DNA from: Gordonia polyisoprenivorans
Lineage (GTDB): Bacteria; Actinomycetota; Actinomycetes; Mycobacteriales; Mycobacteriaceae
Reading direction: 5' to 3'
Length of the DNA: 64,000 nt
Assembly: GCF_017654315.1 (NCBI RefSeq)
Contig: NZ_CP072203.1
Span: 1,860,001 to 1,924,000 of the forward strand
In this document: piece by piece, positions 55,274-64,000 of the stretch
How positions within the stretch are numbered: the stretch's first letter is position 1
Layout of the letters: the number at the start of each line of letters is the position of its first letter
The notes under the pieces: generated by a model
Told to the model about the DNA's origin: nothing
Databases searched by the model: none
The model's input: only the letters and a program-made list of their open reading frames with translations
Translations under genes and position numbers: made by a program

Positions 55274-56449
55274 ATGACCCGCGCACTGTTCGTCCTCCAT
55301 ACCGCCGAGTCCTCCGGGGCCGAGCTGGCCGCGCTGCGCCTGGCCGTGGCGATGCACGAGATGTCCGCGGCCCCCGCGTCCTCGGCCGCCGGCACCGTCG
55401 AGGTCGCTGCGGCTTTCGCCGCCGACGGAGACGTGGCCGACCGTATGCGGGCCAAGGGGATTCGTACGCACCTGCTCGCTACAGAGCACAACAGTGGCGC
55501 CATGACGATCGCGGGCCGGTCGATCCGCCGGCTGGTGGTCGGTGCCCTCGGCCTGGCACGCGTCGGATGGGAACTCGGTGCATTGGCGCGCGAAGAGCGC
55601 GCCTCGGTCCTCGTGGCCGAGACGACCAAGGCGCTGATCATGTCCGCGATCGCGTCTCGTCGCGCCGGGATTCCGGTGGTCTGGCACGTGCACGACCGAG
55701 TGACGGCTGAGTATTTCGGGGCGCCGCTCGCCGTGGTCGTCCGGTTGTTCGGATGGCTGGTGAGTTCGGCCTACATCGCCAACAGCGAAGGCACCGCGAA
55801 CACCCTCGCGCGGTGGCGCCGGCCGACGGCGGTCGCCTACCCGGGTGTCACCCTGCGCGACGATCTCGAGCGTTCACCGCAGCGGCCGGCCGACGACGTG
55901 GTGGTTGCCATGGTGGGCCGGCTGACGCGATGGAAGGGCCAGGATCTGCTCTTGCGGGCGATCCGTGACCAGCCGATCGAACCTCGGCGGGTGCTGCTGG
56001 TCGGTGGGACGTTCTTCGAGGAGCCCGAGTACCGGCACGAACTCGAGCAGTACGTCGCGTCGACAGGGATACCCGTGGAGTTCACCGGACATGTCGACGA
56101 TCCGGAGAAGTACATGAGCGAAGCCGACATCCTGGTCCATTGCTCGGTGATGGTCGAGCCCTTCGGCCAAGTCGTCGTCGAGGGCATGAACGCGGGATGC
56201 GCGGTCATCGCGTCGAGGCCGGGAGGCACCACCGAGATCGTCGAGGACGGTGTGAACGGACTCCTCGTCGACTCGGGTGACCGTTCGCAGCTGGCCGACG
56301 CCCTGGCGAGGCTCATCGCAGACGTCGGTCTGCGTACGACGCTGAGTACCAACGGCCGCCGGCGGGCCGAGCGTTTCGACGTTCGCCGATCGGCCGTCGA
56401 GGTCACCGAATTCCTTGCCTGGATCGCGACGCCGAAGGTGGCCCGATGA
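55274..56449 (+). CDS. Glycosyltransferase family 4
   Basis: The protein is 391 residues. N-terminal SSGAELAALRLAVAM and WHVHDRV; donor domain VAMVGRLTRWKGQDLLLRA and VEPFGQVVVEGMNAGCAVI, with both glutamates of the E-x7-E motif. Its stop overlaps the flippase start (ATGA). It acts in assembly of the second repeat unit; linkage unknown. Confidence 0.88.
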   Translation: MTRALFVLHTAESSGAELAALRLAVAMHEMSAAPASSAAGTVEVAAAFAADGDVADRMRAKGIRTHLLATEHNSGAMTIAGRSIRRLVVGALGLARVGWELGALAREERASVLVAETTKALIMSAIASRRAGIPVVWHVHDRVTAEYFGAPLAVVVRLFGWLVSSAYIANSEGTANTLARWRRPTAVAYPGVTLRDDLERSPQRPADDVVVAMVGRLTRWKGQDLLLRAIRDQPIEPRRVLLVGGTFFEEPEYRHELEQYVASTGIPVEFTGHVDDPEKYMSEADILVHCSVMVEPFGQVVVEGMNAGCAVIASRPGGTTEIVEDGVNGLLVDSGDRSQLADALARLIADVGLRTTLSTNGRRRAERFDVRRSAVEVTEFLAWIATPKVAR

Positions 56450-57747
56450 CCGGAGAGAAGCGCGTCCGCGCTCGATTCAGCGTGTTCGCGATCGCCCGCG
56501 ACATCATCTTCGTGATGCTCGGCAAGTACGGGCAGTACGTGGTCACCCTGGTCACGCTGCCCCTGACGGCCCGGATTCTCGGCACCACCGGAGTCGGCCA
56601 CCTCGCGATCGGCATGTCGGGATACTTCATCGGTTCACTCGTCGTCGACCTGGGCATCACCTCGTTCCTGGCCGCGCGCGTCGGCGACGACGACATCAAC
56701 CAGATCCGGGGCAACTACTTCGCGATTCGCGCCACTGTGCTGTCCGCGGTGGGCATCAGCCTGTTGGTGGGCCTGATGATGCACGCGGGGACACACGTCT
56801 GGATGATCCTGCTGGGCTTGTTCGTCGGAGGCTTCTCGGCGATCTCCGAGGATTGGTTGCTGATCGGTGCGGGACGTTTCGGATCGTCGATCCTGTATCA
56901 GGCGTCGGGACGCATCGTGTATCTGGTCCTGCTGTTCACCCTCCTCCCGCAGTTCCCCACGGCGACCACCGCCCTGATGTGCCTCTTTTACTCATCGATC
57001 CTGTCGGTCTCGCTGACCTGGTGGGATTCTTTGCGCCACTTCGGTCTTCCCCCGCGACCGCGCGACGTCGGGTGGATCCTGCGGATCGGCGGACCGGTGT
57101 TCGCCTCCCGATTGCTGGTGTCGACCTATGGGCAGGGAGCACCCGCGGTGTATTCATCGGTGCTCGACGCGGCGTCGCTGGGACTGTACTCGGCGTCGGA
57201 CCGGGTGGTGCGTGCCATCCAGGCGATGCTCGATCCGATCGGGCTGGCGTTGTTGCCGCGAATGGCGCAGACCGGCGAGGAGCGTTTCTGGGGCCGATCG
57301 ATGCGCGCGCTGGCGGCAATCGTCGGCGTGGCCACGGCCGCGACGGTATGCGTCTGGGTGGCGGCGCCGCTGATCGTCAACGTGGTGTTCGGTGCCAAGT
57401 TCGCCGGCGCGATACCCATCATGCGATTCGAATCGCTGATTCTCCCGGCCACCGCGATCACCTCGTTCTCCACGACCGCGGTGCTCTCGGTGCTCGAGGA
57501 TTCCATCGGCGTTCTCATCGGTGCTGTCATCGGCACGGTGATCACGATCTGTTCGGTGTTGATGACGATCCAGACGCGGTCGGTGTGGACACTCGTCTAC
57601 GGAACCATCACCGCGGAATGCTGTGTCGCGGCGTGGTTTGCCTTCCGACTGTGGCGTCATGCCGCGAACAACCGAACTCCGCGGCAGGTGGTCACAGAGC
57701 CCGTGGAGCCCGCCGGAGTGGCACCGGGCGAAATGAGGAATGCATGA
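56446..57747 (+). CDS. Oligosaccharide flippase (Wzx-like, MOP superfamily)
   Basis: The protein is 433 residues with about 12 hydrophobic helices. LPLTARILGTTGVGHLAIG and the central LGLYSASDRVVRAIQAMLDPIG are typical of Wzx/RfbX-type exporters. It would flip the second polymer's lipid-linked unit. Coupled to both neighbours by ATGA overlaps. It is only distantly similar to the flippase at 14665, which suggests a different repeat unit. Confidence 0.88.
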   Translation: MTGEKRVRARFSVFAIARDIIFVMLGKYGQYVVTLVTLPLTARILGTTGVGHLAIGMSGYFIGSLVVDLGITSFLAARVGDDDINQIRGNYFAIRATVLSAVGISLLVGLMMHAGTHVWMILLGLFVGGFSAISEDWLLIGAGRFGSSILYQASGRIVYLVLLFTLLPQFPTATTALMCLFYSSILSVSLTWWDSLRHFGLPPRPRDVGWILRIGGPVFASRLLVSTYGQGAPAVYSSVLDAASLGLYSASDRVVRAIQAMLDPIGLALLPRMAQTGEERFWGRSMRALAAIVGVATAATVCVWVAAPLIVNVVFGAKFAGAIPIMRFESLILPATAITSFSTTAVLSVLEDSIGVLIGAVIGTVITICSVLMTIQTRSVWTLVYGTITAECCVAAWFAFRLWRHAANNRTPRQVVTEPVEPAGVAPGEMRNA

Positions 57748-58748
57748 AAATCCTCTTCGTCGGTGACGACTGGATCGGGAGCAACGCACGTTCGCTCGCC
57801 GATGGCTTCCGTGCCGCAGGCCACGACGTGGTCGTCATCGACAGCACACGCGTCACCCTGCCCGCCCGCCTCTCCGCGTCCTGGACCTACTCGAAGGCGG
57901 CCCGACGCCGAGCGCCGTGGGTGGTCGACCGTCTCCATGACGAGATCGATTCGGTGGCGCACGATTTCCGGCCTGACATGCTGTTCTGCTACAAGACTGT
58001 CCACCTCGACCAGGATCGGCTGCTCAATATCCCGGCGGCGCTTCGTGTTCATTACAGCGCAGACGACGTCGCCAACCCGTACAACATCACCGACGCCTAT
58101 CTGAAGTCCGAACACCTGTGGGACCTGATCGTCACCACCAAGCGCTACAACGTACCCGAAGTGCTCGGTCGAGGTGGCAAGGCCGCCCTCTTCGTCTGGA
58201 GCGCATACGATCCGGCGTGGCACTTTCCGGCCGCCCGAAGGGGCCGAGACCACCACCGCATCGGCTTCATCGGCGCGTGTCGAGATGACCGGCGGGACCT
58301 GATGATTCGTCTCGGGCGCCGCTACGGAGACGACCTGCTGGTGCAGGGTCCGGGGTGGCGAAGGGTGGCCGCCCTGCAGGCAACCCAAGCCGTGGTCACC
58401 GGTCCCGCCTACGGGCAGGAGTTCTCCGTCGCCGTCGCCAAGGTCGAGGCCAACCTCGTCCTCCTGAACTCCGACAACCGGGATAGACACACGTGCCGCA
58501 CCTTCGAGATCCCCGCGGCGGGTGGACTTTTCGTGGGCGAGCGGACCGACGAACACGCCGAGTTGCTCGATGACGGCACAGAGTGTCTGCTCTTCTCCGA
58601 CGAGGACGAGTTGCACTCGCAGCTGGCCTTGGTCAGGGAACACCCGGAGCGCGCGAGCGGTATCGCCCGCGCAGGGCATCGGCGGATCACCGAGGGCGGC
58701 CATCGGTACCTCGACCGCGCACGGCGTATCGTCGAGGAGGTCACATGA
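57744..58748 (+). CDS. CgeB-like glycosyltransferase (GT-B)
   Basis: The protein is 334 residues. It starts MKILFVGDDWIGSNARSL and contains RVHYSADDVANPYN, RIGFIGACRDDRRD and RTFEIPAAGGLFVGERTDEH, the last being typical of the CgeB/glycosyl-transferase 1_2 group. It is cytoplasmic. It probably adds one residue or a modification to the second repeat unit; donor unknown. Confidence 0.78.
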   Translation: MKILFVGDDWIGSNARSLADGFRAAGHDVVVIDSTRVTLPARLSASWTYSKAARRRAPWVVDRLHDEIDSVAHDFRPDMLFCYKTVHLDQDRLLNIPAALRVHYSADDVANPYNITDAYLKSEHLWDLIVTTKRYNVPEVLGRGGKAALFVWSAYDPAWHFPAARRGRDHHRIGFIGACRDDRRDLMIRLGRRYGDDLLVQGPGWRRVAALQATQAVVTGPAYGQEFSVAVAKVEANLVLLNSDNRDRHTCRTFEIPAAGGLFVGERTDEHAELLDDGTECLLFSDEDELHSQLALVREHPERASGIARAGHRRITEGGHRYLDRARRIVEEVT

Positions 58749-60214
58749 TGACGTGGCTTCCCGGGGGTGTGGCAGAGGTCTGGATCGTGGCGTCCGCACT
58801 TGCCGTCCTGGCCGGTGCTGCGTTCGCCATTCCGGGTATCACTCGGGTCTTTCTCCTGGCGCAGGTCCTGTACTGGAGCATGTCCTACATCGCCAGGCCG
58901 GTCCTGTTGCTGGTCGTGGCGCCCCAGCCGCAATTCGGCGACAACGTCGCCGATCCGCGTCTCTATTCGATCGGATACGACCTCGGGATCGCGCACGCGT
59001 TGCGGCCCGTGGCATTCGGGATGTGGTTCTACGCTTTGCTCGTCGCTGCATTCGCCCTCTGGGTGCGCCTGCGGCCGAATATGTGGGCGTTTCTGACCCG
59101 ACCGCTGACCGGCAACCGGAATCTGATCCTCACCATGTGGGTCTGTTACGGCATAGGCTCGGCCGCACGACTCTCGGCGTGGGCGAGCGGCGTAGCGGGC
59201 AGCGCCGGTGAAACACAGTCCAGCAACCCGGTTCTCGATCTCGTCGGCTTCTTCGCTGCAGTCGGGGCGCTCGGTTTGATCGTGTACGTCGACTCACCGC
59301 GGCGGTGGGTTACGGTGACGGTCATCTGCGGGCTCTCCGCGGGCGAACTGTTGTGGTCGGTGCTTTCCGAATCGAAGACCCCGGTACTCGGTGCGGCGCT
59401 GGCCATTGCGGTGCGATTCGCTGCTCAGGGCTGGAACTGGCGTAAGACCGTGGGAATCCTCGTCATCGCGGTGCTCGGTATCGGTGGATTCGGTTGGCTG
59501 CAGTCGTTCAAGGCCACGCCGGAGGACCGCCTGGCCGCCACGATGGTCGATGCCGCCTACCCGGCCTCGGTCCGACCGTATCTCAGCATCTTTCGGAGAT
59601 TCGATCTCCTCGAGGCGGCGACCGATACCTACTATCTCGCCGGAGAACATTGGTTGACGCCGGGTCTGTATCTGAGCACCGGACTGAAGAGTCTGATCCC
59701 CAGTCAGTTGCTCGGTGCAGAAAAACTGCAGTCCGGCACGGCGTGGGCGCAGCAGGTGCGCGGGGTGTCGGTGGACATGACCGATATCTCGGTCTCCCTG
59801 GCCGAGGGCAATGTGAACGAGGGATACGCGGTCGCAGGTTATCCGGGCATCGTCTTCGTGATGACGGCGACCTTCGCCCTGCTCGTATTCGGGGTGTACA
59901 GCCTCGGTTCGGGTCGGATTGTGCTCATCGTCGCCGTGGGGATGGCGATGGTCGAGTATCCGATCCTGTTCGAGCGCGGTTACCTCGGGATCATGGAGAA
60001 CCTGGGCAAGACGTTGCAGGCCGGCATCGCGGTCTGGATCATCGGCATCGGGGTCCGGCTGCTGACCCGACCGGCATCGGTGCCACACATCGACGGACTC
60101 CTCGGTCCGAATGACCTTGACGACGGACACCATCCCACCGACGACGTCGGGAGTGGGTTCGTCTCCGATTGCGATGCGCTGACCGAAAGGGTCGGCGAAG
60201 GAGTAAAGCTGTGA
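58745..60214 (+). CDS. Multi-pass membrane protein, probable EPS polymerase (Wzy-like)
   Basis: From ATG 58745 (ATGA overlap) the protein is 489 residues with about ten hydrophobic segments and a large hydrophilic loop (~260-390) containing conserved-looking aromatic and charged residues. The call rests on topology and on its place between Wzx and Wzz genes. The stop overlaps the next GTG start. A cytoplasmic acidic C-tail follows the last helix. Confidence 0.7.
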   Translation: MMTWLPGGVAEVWIVASALAVLAGAAFAIPGITRVFLLAQVLYWSMSYIARPVLLLVVAPQPQFGDNVADPRLYSIGYDLGIAHALRPVAFGMWFYALLVAAFALWVRLRPNMWAFLTRPLTGNRNLILTMWVCYGIGSAARLSAWASGVAGSAGETQSSNPVLDLVGFFAAVGALGLIVYVDSPRRWVTVTVICGLSAGELLWSVLSESKTPVLGAALAIAVRFAAQGWNWRKTVGILVIAVLGIGGFGWLQSFKATPEDRLAATMVDAAYPASVRPYLSIFRRFDLLEAATDTYYLAGEHWLTPGLYLSTGLKSLIPSQLLGAEKLQSGTAWAQQVRGVSVDMTDISVSLAEGNVNEGYAVAGYPGIVFVMTATFALLVFGVYSLGSGRIVLIVAVGMAMVEYPILFERGYLGIMENLGKTLQAGIAVWIIGIGVRLLTRPASVPHIDGLLGPNDLDDGHHPTDDVGSGFVSDCDALTERVGEGVKL

Positions 60215-61683
60215 GTGGAGTGGAAATCTGGCGTATCGTGCGGCGCCGCTGGTGGATTGTGGCAGCGACGACCCTGGTGGGCTTGGTCGCCGGCTACGGC
60301 TACGCGCATACGACACCGAAGAGTTACCAGGCCACCAGTCAGGTCTATGTGACGATGGCGACCGGAACGTCGGTGAACGACGCATACCAAGGTGCACTCG
60401 CGGCGCAACAGCGCGTCGTCGGCTACACACAACTGGTCACCAGCACCTCCGTCGCCGAAGCGGTCATCAACGAACTGTCCCTCCCGGAGACGCCGGCGGA
60501 ATTGCAGGGCCACCTCAGTGCATCGTTCACGCCGGGTACGGCGTTGATCACCATCAACGTCACCGAAGACAGCGCGGCAGAGGCGAAGGCGGTCAATGAC
60601 GCCGTGGTCACGCAGTTCCGCGCCCTCGTCGGGCAATTGGAGCGCACGGTGGCGGGGGCGGCGCCTGCGGCGCAGATCAAGGTCGTCAATCCGGCGCTGG
60701 AGCCGTCCGGACCGAGCGCCTCCGGCCTGGGGCCTGCGCTCGGTGCTGGTGGTCTCGTCGGGCTGCTCCTCGGCGCTCTGCTGGCGCTGCTCGCGTATCG
60801 ATTCGACAACCGCATACGGACGGCATCCGCGGCCGAGCAGGCTCTTTCCGCGCCGATCGCGCTGACGATGACGCCGTCCTCCGACGATGCGGAGCGGACC
60901 CAATCGCGTCGTCTCCGCGATCTGATCTCCCGGGGTGGCACCGGCGCCACGTCCTGCGTGGGGATCGTCGGTCTCGCCGACGCCGATGTGATGTGGGTGG
61001 CGCGCGACACCGCGGAGGCCTTCGCCCGATCCGGCAAGGCGGTGGTGGTGATCGACGCCGACCGGGGCGTCGCCGACCACGCTGCCGACGATGATCATCG
61101 GGACGCCGTGACGTGGGCGCCCGACGCAGGAGCGGCACTGCCGGAACGGATTCCCGAGTCCGAGGTGACCATCGTCCGACTCGATGTCGACCGCGGTGAG
61201 GTCGCGGACGTCATCGTTGGACGGGCGTTCGCCGATGCCGTCGCCGGGTTGGCCGAGCGTGCCGACATCGTGCTGATGGTGACGCCGCGGGTACGTGACG
61301 GAGTCATCGAGCTACCGCCGGCCTCGTTGTGCGACTTCGTGATCGGGGTGGTACCCGCCACGGCTGCGCGGCGTGGCCCACTCCGTCGCGCCTATACGCA
61401 ACTCGTCGAGTCCGGGGTGTCGTTGCGTGCCCTGGTGGTGGCCGCCGCCGCGCCGAAGCGTTCCGCCGGCCCGCAGCGGGCGACGGCGCCTGCGGCCGAC
61501 GACCCCGACGCGGTGACGTCGCCCGTGGAGGATCACGTCGAACCACAGAATGCCGCAGCAGAAGCGGTCCAGGACGACGCCGCAGCAAAGATCGTCCCGG
61601 ACGAAGACTCCGTCGATCGGGAGTCGCCGGTTGAGGAGGAGTTCGAAAACTCCGCCGAGGTATGTGAAGAGAGCACTCGGTGA
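60211..61683 (+). CDS. Wzz-domain protein with degenerate BY-kinase-like domain
   Basis: From GTG 60211 (GTGA overlap) the protein is 490 residues. The Wzz half has two membrane helices (RRRWWIVAATTLVGLVAGYG and GPALGAGGLVGLLLGALLALL). The cytoplasmic half keeps a Walker A'-like VVVIDADRG (Asp282/Asp284), but the P-loop is gone (GIVGLADADVMWVA where GKT should be) and the tyrosine cluster is absent. An acidic low-complexity tail follows (~440-490). It should set chain length but cannot be an active tyrosine kinase by sequence. The intact kinase at 16034 is the closest relative in the window. Confidence 0.87.
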   Translation: MSGVEIWRIVRRRWWIVAATTLVGLVAGYGYAHTTPKSYQATSQVYVTMATGTSVNDAYQGALAAQQRVVGYTQLVTSTSVAEAVINELSLPETPAELQGHLSASFTPGTALITINVTEDSAAEAKAVNDAVVTQFRALVGQLERTVAGAAPAAQIKVVNPALEPSGPSASGLGPALGAGGLVGLLLGALLALLAYRFDNRIRTASAAEQALSAPIALTMTPSSDDAERTQSRRLRDLISRGGTGATSCVGIVGLADADVMWVARDTAEAFARSGKAVVVIDADRGVADHAADDDHRDAVTWAPDAGAALPERIPESEVTIVRLDVDRGEVADVIVGRAFADAVAGLAERADIVLMVTPRVRDGVIELPPASLCDFVIGVVPATAARRGPLRRAYTQLVESGVSLRALVVAAAAPKRSAGPQRATAPAADDPDAVTSPVEDHVEPQNAAAEAVQDDAAAKIVPDEDSVDRESPVEEEFENSAEVCEESTR

Positions 61684-63047
61684 TCAACGCTGATCAAGAA
61701 CAGCACCGCGGTCTCGGACGCCGACGTGTACTCGGTGCCGTGATCGCCGGCGCTGTGGCGACCGGCCTCGCCGGGTGTGCCGACGGTGACACCGGGGTGA
61801 GCAGCGCCGAGCCCGCCGATCTTCCGGTCGTGGGGGCGTTGCGTAATGTCAAGAGTTTCGGTGCCGTCGGCGACGGAAAGGCCGATGACACCGCGGCGAT
61901 CGGCAAGGCCGTGGCGTCGGGCGAACCCGGCGCCGTGTATCTCCCGGCCGGGACCTACCGGGTGACGTCCTGGCCCGAGATGCCGGACCATCTCTCGATC
62001 GTCGGGGACGGCGGGGACCTCAGTCTCGTTCTCTACGAGGGATCTTCGACATTGATCTCCATGTCCGGCAAGCAGCGGATCCGGTTTGACCGGATGGGGA
62101 TCTGGGTGACCCACCCCAAGGCGACGGCGTTACAACTCGACGGGTGTTTCCGTTGCACTTTCACCGGGGTGGTCGTTCGCGGCGGCCATACCGGCGACAC
62201 CTATCCGGATTATCTCGGACAGCGAGGAATTGTGTTGAGCGGCAACACTGGCGGCACCGCTCTCATCGACTGCGACATCAACAACTTCGGGGTGGGCATC
62301 GAGACCTCGTGCATTCAGAACTACCTCACGTCGTCCAAACTGGCCACCAATCACACCGGAATCCTGGGTACGGGTAACGACGACAACGCCGGGATGGCGG
62401 TCACCAACTCCGAGTTCGTCTCGGATACCGGCGCGAACACGACCCAATACCATGTGCGCGTCGACGGGGCGGCCAACGACTGGTGGTTCACCAACGTGTG
62501 GTTCGAGGGCGCCGACATCGCCCTCTCGATCGGTCGATCGGGGGTGGGTGGCCCGAGCCAGTTCGGGATGGTCAATTGCAAGGTGGCAGCTCGGACCCGC
62601 TGCATCGAGCTCGATCATTGTCGTCAGCCCTATCTCGCGAATGTCATCTTCGACAGCGACGACCGCACCGCACCCGAAGAATTGCGCATCGACGCCGGTG
62701 ACTGCCCTGAGGGAACCGCGGTGAATCTGATCTCGTCGTCGTCGGACACCATTGCGGGATCGGTGTTTCCCAGTGGGTGGAATGTGCTGGGACGCAGGTC
62801 TTTTTCGCCTGCACCGGTGAGTGGGACCCTGGTGACGCAGGGTGGTCGAGTGGGTCAGGACGCAGTCCAGGTGCGGGGTACGGACGGCGGTGTGCAAGCT
62901 GCGGTCCTGTCCAATGGCACGTGGCTGTCCGATGATCCGAGCGCCGGCATCGTCCTCAAGGATGCCAAGGGTGGCTACTGGCGCCTTGTCGTGACGCCGG
63001 ATGGACGGATGACCACCGACTCCCTGGGATCGGTGAGGCCACGATGA
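61680..63047 (+). CDS. Tat-exported lipoprotein with right-handed beta-helix (pectate-lyase-like) domain
   Basis: From GTG 61680 (GTGA overlap) the protein is 455 residues. The N-terminus has a twin-arginine motif (GRRRVLGA) and a lipobox (LAGC), so it is predicted to be folded before export and lipid-anchored outside the membrane. The domain starts VKSFGAVGDGKADDTAAI, the classic pectate lyase 3 / glycosyl hydrolase 28-type opening, followed by beta-helix repeats (~90-330). In an EPS operon such proteins often cut, bind or modify the polymer. Catalytic residues cannot be assigned by eye. Confidence 0.85.
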   Translation: MINADQEQHRGLGRRRVLGAVIAGAVATGLAGCADGDTGVSSAEPADLPVVGALRNVKSFGAVGDGKADDTAAIGKAVASGEPGAVYLPAGTYRVTSWPEMPDHLSIVGDGGDLSLVLYEGSSTLISMSGKQRIRFDRMGIWVTHPKATALQLDGCFRCTFTGVVVRGGHTGDTYPDYLGQRGIVLSGNTGGTALIDCDINNFGVGIETSCIQNYLTSSKLATNHTGILGTGNDDNAGMAVTNSEFVSDTGANTTQYHVRVDGAANDWWFTNVWFEGADIALSIGRSGVGGPSQFGMVNCKVAARTRCIELDHCRQPYLANVIFDSDDRTAPEELRIDAGDCPEGTAVNLISSSSDTIAGSVFPSGWNVLGRRSFSPAPVSGTLVTQGGRVGQDAVQVRGTDGGVQAAVLSNGTWLSDDPSAGIVLKDAKGGYWRLVVTPDGRMTTDSLGSVRPR

Positions 63048-64000
63048 GCGCCGGAACGGGCACGCCACGTGTCGCGCTGGTGCACGAGCGGTTCACCGAG
63101 ATCGCGGGTTCCGAGCACGTCGTCGAGCAATTGGCGCTGCAATGGCCCGATGCCCCGGTGTTCGCATCGTTGTCAAGACCGGGCGGCGTACCCGAACCGA
63201 TCCGTGACCGACTCACGACGACCGCGCTCGAGCGGGCCTACCGAGCACTGGGTGAGCGGTCATATGCGCCGTGTATGCCCTTGATGGGCAAGGCATTTCG
63301 AACTCTGCCACTGGAGGGCTTCGACGCGGTCGTGGTCAGCCATCACGCTTTCGCCGTCCAGGCGGCACTGGCCACCTCCGCGCCGGTCGTCGCCTATGTC
63401 CATAGCCCCGCGCGTTGGGCCTGGGACGTCGAGTTCCGCAAGCAGGAGGCCGGTGGGCGCGTCGCGGATGCCGTCCTGGCGGGTTTGGCGGCTGCGGCGC
63501 GCAAGGGGGAATTGTCCGCACGGGATCGCGCGACGGTGCTGGTGGCCAATTCCCATGAGGTACAACAACGGATCTCGCGCTGGTGGGGCCGGGAGTCCGA
63601 GGTGGTTCACCCGCCCGTCGATACCGAGGGCTACACTCCCGATCCCGGTGTCGACCGCGAGGATTTCTTCCTTCTCGCAGGCCGGCTGGTGCCCTACAAG
63701 CGACCCGACATCGCGATCACCGCTGCGCGGCGTGCCGGGGTGCGACTCGTGGTTGCCGGAGACGGACGGGCCGCCGAACAATGTCGGCGGCTCGCCGGCG
63801 ACGACACCACGTTCCTGGGACGGGTCAGCCATGAGCAACTCCTCCGTCTTCATCGCTCGGCTCGTGCCCTGCTCATGCCGGGGATCGAGGACTTCGGGAT
63901 CGTGCCGGTCGAGGCGATGGCCACCGGCACACCGGTCATCGCACTCGGCGCAGGTGGCGCCCTCGACTCGGTCATCCCGGAGCTCAGCGGTCAACTCGTC
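63044..64000 (+). CDS. Glycosyltransferase family 4, 3'-truncated by window end
   Basis: ATG 63044 overlaps the previous stop (ATGA), and the frame stays open to the window edge (319 codons visible). N-terminal VALVHERFTEIAGSEHVVE and VVAYVHSPARWAWD resemble the mannosyltransferase-like GT4 group. Donor domain: LLAGRLVPYKRPDIAI and GIEDFGIVPVEAMATG with both E-x7-E glutamates. It acts in the second EPS. The rest of the protein lies outside the window. Confidence 0.9.
   Translation, partial: MSAGTGTPRVALVHERFTEIAGSEHVVEQLALQWPDAPVFASLSRPGGVPEPIRDRLTTTALERAYRALGERSYAPCMPLMGKAFRTLPLEGFDAVVVSHHAFAVQAALATSAPVVAYVHSPARWAWDVEFRKQEAGGRVADAVLAGLAAAARKGELSARDRATVLVANSHEVQQRISRWWGRESEVVHPPVDTEGYTPDPGVDREDFFLLAGRLVPYKRPDIAITAARRAGVRLVVAGDGRAAEQCRRLAGDDTTFLGRVSHEQLLRLHRSARALLMPGIEDFGIVPVEAMATGTPVIALGAGGALDSVIPELSGQLV

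Noticed and set aside
60211..61683. Functional BY-kinase
   Set aside because: P-loop GKT and C-terminal tyrosines are absent.

Overview
The window is high-GC actinobacterial DNA, most likely from a mycolic-acid-forming member of the Mycobacteriales such as Gordonia or a close relative. This is an inference. It rests on a secreted mycolyltransferase (37433-38857), a menE / DUF3349 / small membrane protein / pitA block that matches the mycobacterial gene order (48808-52458), a coenzyme-F420-type LLM oxidoreductase (52673-53737), and the dispersed GC-rich repeats. Coding density is high, and many genes are joined by ATGA or GTGA start/stop overlaps.

Left third (1-37267): two nonribosomal peptide synthetases flank an exopolysaccharide (EPS) operon. 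The window opens inside an NRPS (C-T-C-A-T-TE visible). It is coupled by a GTGA overlap to an unusual fusion of a low-molecular-weight tyrosine phosphatase and a membrane-anchored DUF4012 domain (4571-7000). A 1.3 kb repeat-rich, then AT-richer, gene-free stretch follows. Next comes an EPS operon (8344-19310): priming sugar-phosphate transferase, two GT4 glycosyltransferases, a polysaccharide pyruvyl transferase, a Wzy-like polymerase, a Wzx flippase, a Wzz/BY-kinase and a second DUF4012 protein. That last gene overlaps (ATGA) the start of a 5986-residue NRPS (19307-37267) with order C-A-T / C-A-T / C-A-T / C-A-T / C-T / C-A-T-TE. Both NRPSs end in C-T-C-A-T-TE, with one module lacking an adenylation domain. 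The layout suggests, but does not prove, that a peptide and a surface polysaccharide are made or displayed together.

Middle (37433-48134): a mycolyltransferase and a DUF559-type nuclease-like protein converge on a shared hairpin. A pair of divergent operons built around an amino acid:[carrier protein] ligase follows. This ligase is a seryl-tRNA-synthetase-like enzyme that charges a stand-alone carrier protein. Its partners are a dedicated carrier protein, an acyl-CoA-dehydrogenase-like flavoprotein, a DUF1839 protein, a GH2 mannosidase-like protein, an AcpS phosphopantetheinyl transferase and a two-domain alpha/beta hydrolase with altered nucleophiles. It looks like a complete, self-contained carrier-protein pathway of unknown product and is my best candidate for an undescribed system.

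Core block (48156-53737): a YdcF/DUF218 protein, menE (apparently CTG-initiated), two DUF3349 genes, a small membrane protein, the phosphate transporter pitA with a PHO-box-like direct repeat upstream, and the LLM oxidoreductase.

Right end (54071-64000): a second EPS operon with two GT4 enzymes, a Wzx flippase, a CgeB-like glycosyltransferase, a Wzy-like polymerase, a Wzz protein with a degenerate kinase domain, a Tat-lipoprotein beta-helix (pectate-lyase-like) and a GT4 cut off by the window end. Short in-frame repeats occur in linkers throughout, and a REP-like family occurs both between genes and inside a coding 3' end.
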